Of a stretch of 6,898 bases of DNA, positions 5,116 through 6,898 are shown piece by piece. The DNA lies in the NCBI GenBank assembly GCA_030591795.1, contig JAUVAJ010000097.1:1-6898 (forward strand). Direction: 5' to 3'. Made by a program: the position numbers and the translations under genes. The notes beneath the pieces were generated by a model, which was not told the DNA's origin, ran no database searches, and saw only the letters and a program-made list of their open reading frames with translations. Positions within the stretch are counted from its first letter, which is position 1, and every line of letters starts with the position of its first letter. This DNA is from Desulfuromonadales bacterium (GTDB lineage Bacteria > Desulfobacterota > Desulfuromonadia > Desulfuromonadales > UBA2294).

Positions 5116-6898
5116 ATGTCGGTCAAAAAATTCAAGAAGATTATGGCGGCCAATCGTGGTGAAATTGCTATTCGCATTTTTCGCGCATGTACCGAGCTAG
5201 GTATAAATACGGTCGCGATATATTCTGAGCAGGATCGATTGTCGCTGCATCGTTACAAGGCTGATGAAGCCTATTTGATCGGCAAGGATAAAGGACCGGT
5301 TGATGCTTATCTCAGTATTGATGAAATCATTGATCTGGCGCGCAAGAATGATGTAGATGCTATTCATCCCGGTTACGGTTTTTTATCAGAAAATCCCGAC
5401 TTTGCCGAGGCGTGTGAACGGGCCGGCATCACATTTATCGGACCCACTCCAGAAATTCAACGCAGTCTCGGTGACAAGGTCTCCGGCAAGAAGGTTGCGG
5501 CCGAGGCTGGCGTGCCGATTGTACCTGGCACAGATAACCCTGTCAGTACTGACGAAGAGGCCTTGATCTTTGCCAAGGCTTCCGGTTACCCGATCATCGT
5601 CAAGGCACTGGCTGGCGGCGGTGGTCGTGGTATGCGGGTCGCTTACAATCAGAAGGAATTACTTGAAGGGATGCGCTCCGCCGCTTCAGAGGCAAAGGCC
5701 GCATTCGGTAATGCTGCTATCTTCCTGGAAAAGTATATTGAGAATCCGAAACATGTTGAAGTCCAGATTCTGGGTGATAAGCATGGTAATCTCGTCCACT
5801 TCTACGAGCGCGATTGCTCGATTCAGCGCCGGCATCAGAAAGTAATTGAAATTGCTCCGTCACTTTATCTAACTGAGAAAAAACGCGAGGAAATTTGCGG
5901 ATATGCACTAAAAATTGCCAAAGCGGTTAATTACGTAAATGCCGGTACTATCGAATTTCTTATGGACAAAGATGAAAATTTTTATTTCATCGAGGTCAAT
6001 CCGCGGATTCAGGTCGAGCATACGGTGACCGAACTGGTGACCATGCGTAACCTGGTTCAGGCTCAGATACGCGTCGCCGAAGGTCATAAACTCAAGGATC
6101 CGGAGATTAATATCAAAAGCCAAAAAGATATTGAACTGCGGGGTTATGCTATTCAGTCCCGGATCACTACTGAGGACCCGCAAAATAACTTTGCTCCTGA
6201 TTTTGGTGTTATCAAAGCTTTTCGTACTGCCGCCGGTTTCGGCGTTCGTCTTGACGCTGCGGCTGGTTATGCCGGGGCGGTTATCACGCCACATTACGAT
6301 TCTTTGCTGGTTAAAATTTCAACCTGGGGTCTGACCTTCGGTGACGCATCCAGGACCATGCACCGTGCTCTGCAAGAGTTTAGAATTCGTGGTCTTAAAA
6401 CCAATATCGGTTTTCTTGAGAAGGTGATTACGCATCCAGTCTTCCTCGAAGGGACCTGCGATACCAGCTTTCTTGATAAGCATCCGGAGGTGTTCCAGCT
6501 GCCGGTCAAAAAGGACCGGGCCAATAAAATACTCTCTTTTGTCGGGCACACTTCTGTCAACGGTTTCCCCGGAATTGCTCCCGAGAAGGCGTTGAAATTC
6601 AAAAATTTGCGTGAGCCGGATCTGCCGGAAATTCCCTATGGTCAACAGCTTCCCCGCGGTACCCGCGATATTTTGCGTGAAAAAGGGGCTGAAGGTTTAG
6701 CCGACTGGGCACGTAATGAGAAGCGGCTGCTGATTACGGACACAACCATGCGTGATGCTCACCAGTCGCTGATGGCGACCCGGTTTCGCACCTTTGATCT
6801 TGACCGGATAGCTGAAGCGACTGCGCATCTTGGCGGTGGTCTGTTTTCACTTGAAATGTGGGGTGGTGCGACCTATGACGTTTCTATGCGCTTTCTTA
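5116..6898 (+). CDS. pyc: Pyruvate carboxylase, N-terminal half (right edge cuts the gene)
   Basis: Biotin-dependent carboxylation of pyruvate to oxaloacetate with ATP and bicarbonate, feeding the TCA cycle and gluconeogenesis. The frame is open without a stop from 5116 to the window end: 594 residues of an expected roughly 1,150. The biotin carboxylase domain (about 6-455) is intact: AANRGEIAIRIFRAC (11-25), HPGYGFLSEN, the glycine-rich ATP loop KALAGGGGRGMRV (163-175), EKYIENPKHVEVQILGD, ERDCSIQRRHQK (231-242) with the catalytic-region Cys and Lys, and FIEVNPRIQVEH (291-302) with metal-binding Glu/Asn and catalytic Arg/Glu residues. A linker follows, then the carboxyltransferase domain begins with LLITDTTMRDAHQSLMATR (538-556). 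The direct run from carboxylase into DTTMRDAHQS shows the single-chain pyruvate enzyme rather than AccC or propionyl/acetyl-CoA carboxylase subunits. The biotin-carrier domain and its AMKM motif lie to the right, out of view. It is divergent from the sigma-54 activator gene across a 421-bp gap. Confidence 0.97.
   Translation, partial: MSVKKFKKIMAANRGEIAIRIFRACTELGINTVAIYSEQDRLSLHRYKADEAYLIGKDKGPVDAYLSIDEIIDLARKNDVDAIHPGYGFLSENPDFAEACERAGITFIGPTPEIQRSLGDKVSGKKVAAEAGVPIVPGTDNPVSTDEEALIFAKASGYPIIVKALAGGGGRGMRVAYNQKELLEGMRSAASEAKAAFGNAAIFLEKYIENPKHVEVQILGDKHGNLVHFYERDCSIQRRHQKVIEIAPSLYLTEKKREEICGYALKIAKAVNYVNAGTIEFLMDKDENFYFIEVNPRIQVEHTVTELVTMRNLVQAQIRVAEGHKLKDPEINIKSQKDIELRGYAIQSRITTEDPQNNFAPDFGVIKAFRTAAGFGVRLDAAAGYAGAVITPHYDSLLVKISTWGLTFGDASRTMHRALQEFRIRGLKTNIGFLEKVITHPVFLEGTCDTSFLDKHPEVFQLPVKKDRANKILSFVGHTSVNGFPGIAPEKALKFKNLREPDLPEIPYGQQLPRGTRDILREKGAEGLADWARNEKRLLITDTTMRDAHQSLMATRFRTFDLDRIAEATAHLGGGLFSLEMWGGATYDVSMRFL

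Noticed and set aside
5908..6602. Minus-strand open frames of about 100-130 residues inside pyc
   Set aside because: Antisense to intact biotin carboxylase and linker sequence, with no ribosome binding site or motif; shadows.
1..6898. Mobile element, prophage, defence island or CRISPR
   Set aside because: No transposase, integrase, terminal inverted repeats, direct-repeat array or nuclease/toxin genes; every long frame is assigned to a chromosomal family.

Overview
The window looks like chromosomal DNA from a Gram-negative, delta-proteobacterium-like organism, most plausibly Desulfuromonadales/Geobacter relatives. The reasons are a receiver-PilZ protein of the kind common in that group, an NtrC-type sigma-54 activator, a signal-peptide-bearing zinc phospholipase C-like protein, a family 4 iron-sulfur uracil-DNA glycosylase, and a single-chain pyruvate carboxylase whose sequence reads like those of Geobacter relatives. 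This placement rests on recognition by eye, not a search.

Layout from left to right. (1) 1-813, plus strand: the C-terminal two thirds of CoaBC (coenzyme A synthesis), cut by the left edge. (2) 825-1754, minus strand, tail-to-tail with coaBC: an exported zinc-dependent phospholipase C-like protein with a full apparent set of metal ligands. (3) 1809-2522, plus strand, divergent from the phospholipase gene: family 4 uracil-DNA glycosylase. (4) 2612-3310, plus strand: a receiver-PilZ protein in which the receiver has lost its phospho-acceptor aspartate while the c-di-GMP motif is kept. (5) 3303-4694, minus strand, overlapping the end of the PilZ gene by 8 bp: a complete receiver/AAA+/Fis activator of sigma-54 transcription with GSFTGA in place of GAFTGA. 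(6) 4695-5115: a 421-bp AT-rich divergent intergenic region with a good sigma-70-like promoter and several short repeats and palindromes. (7) 5116 to the right edge, plus strand: the first 594 residues of pyruvate carboxylase, with an intact biotin carboxylase domain and the start of the carboxyltransferase domain.

The genes do not form one pathway. CoaBC and pyruvate carboxylase are central metabolism, UDG is DNA repair, and the two regulators are probably separate signalling proteins, one c-di-GMP-linked and one a sigma-54 activator without a kinase gene in view. Strand switches at almost every junction mean most genes are probably transcribed singly. I see no transposon, phage, CRISPR, tRNA or rRNA, and no clear multi-gene novel system. 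The points most worth a second look are the degenerate receiver joined to an intact PilZ domain, the repeat clusters in the 4695-5115 intergenic region, and the orphan activator with the changed L1-loop motif.
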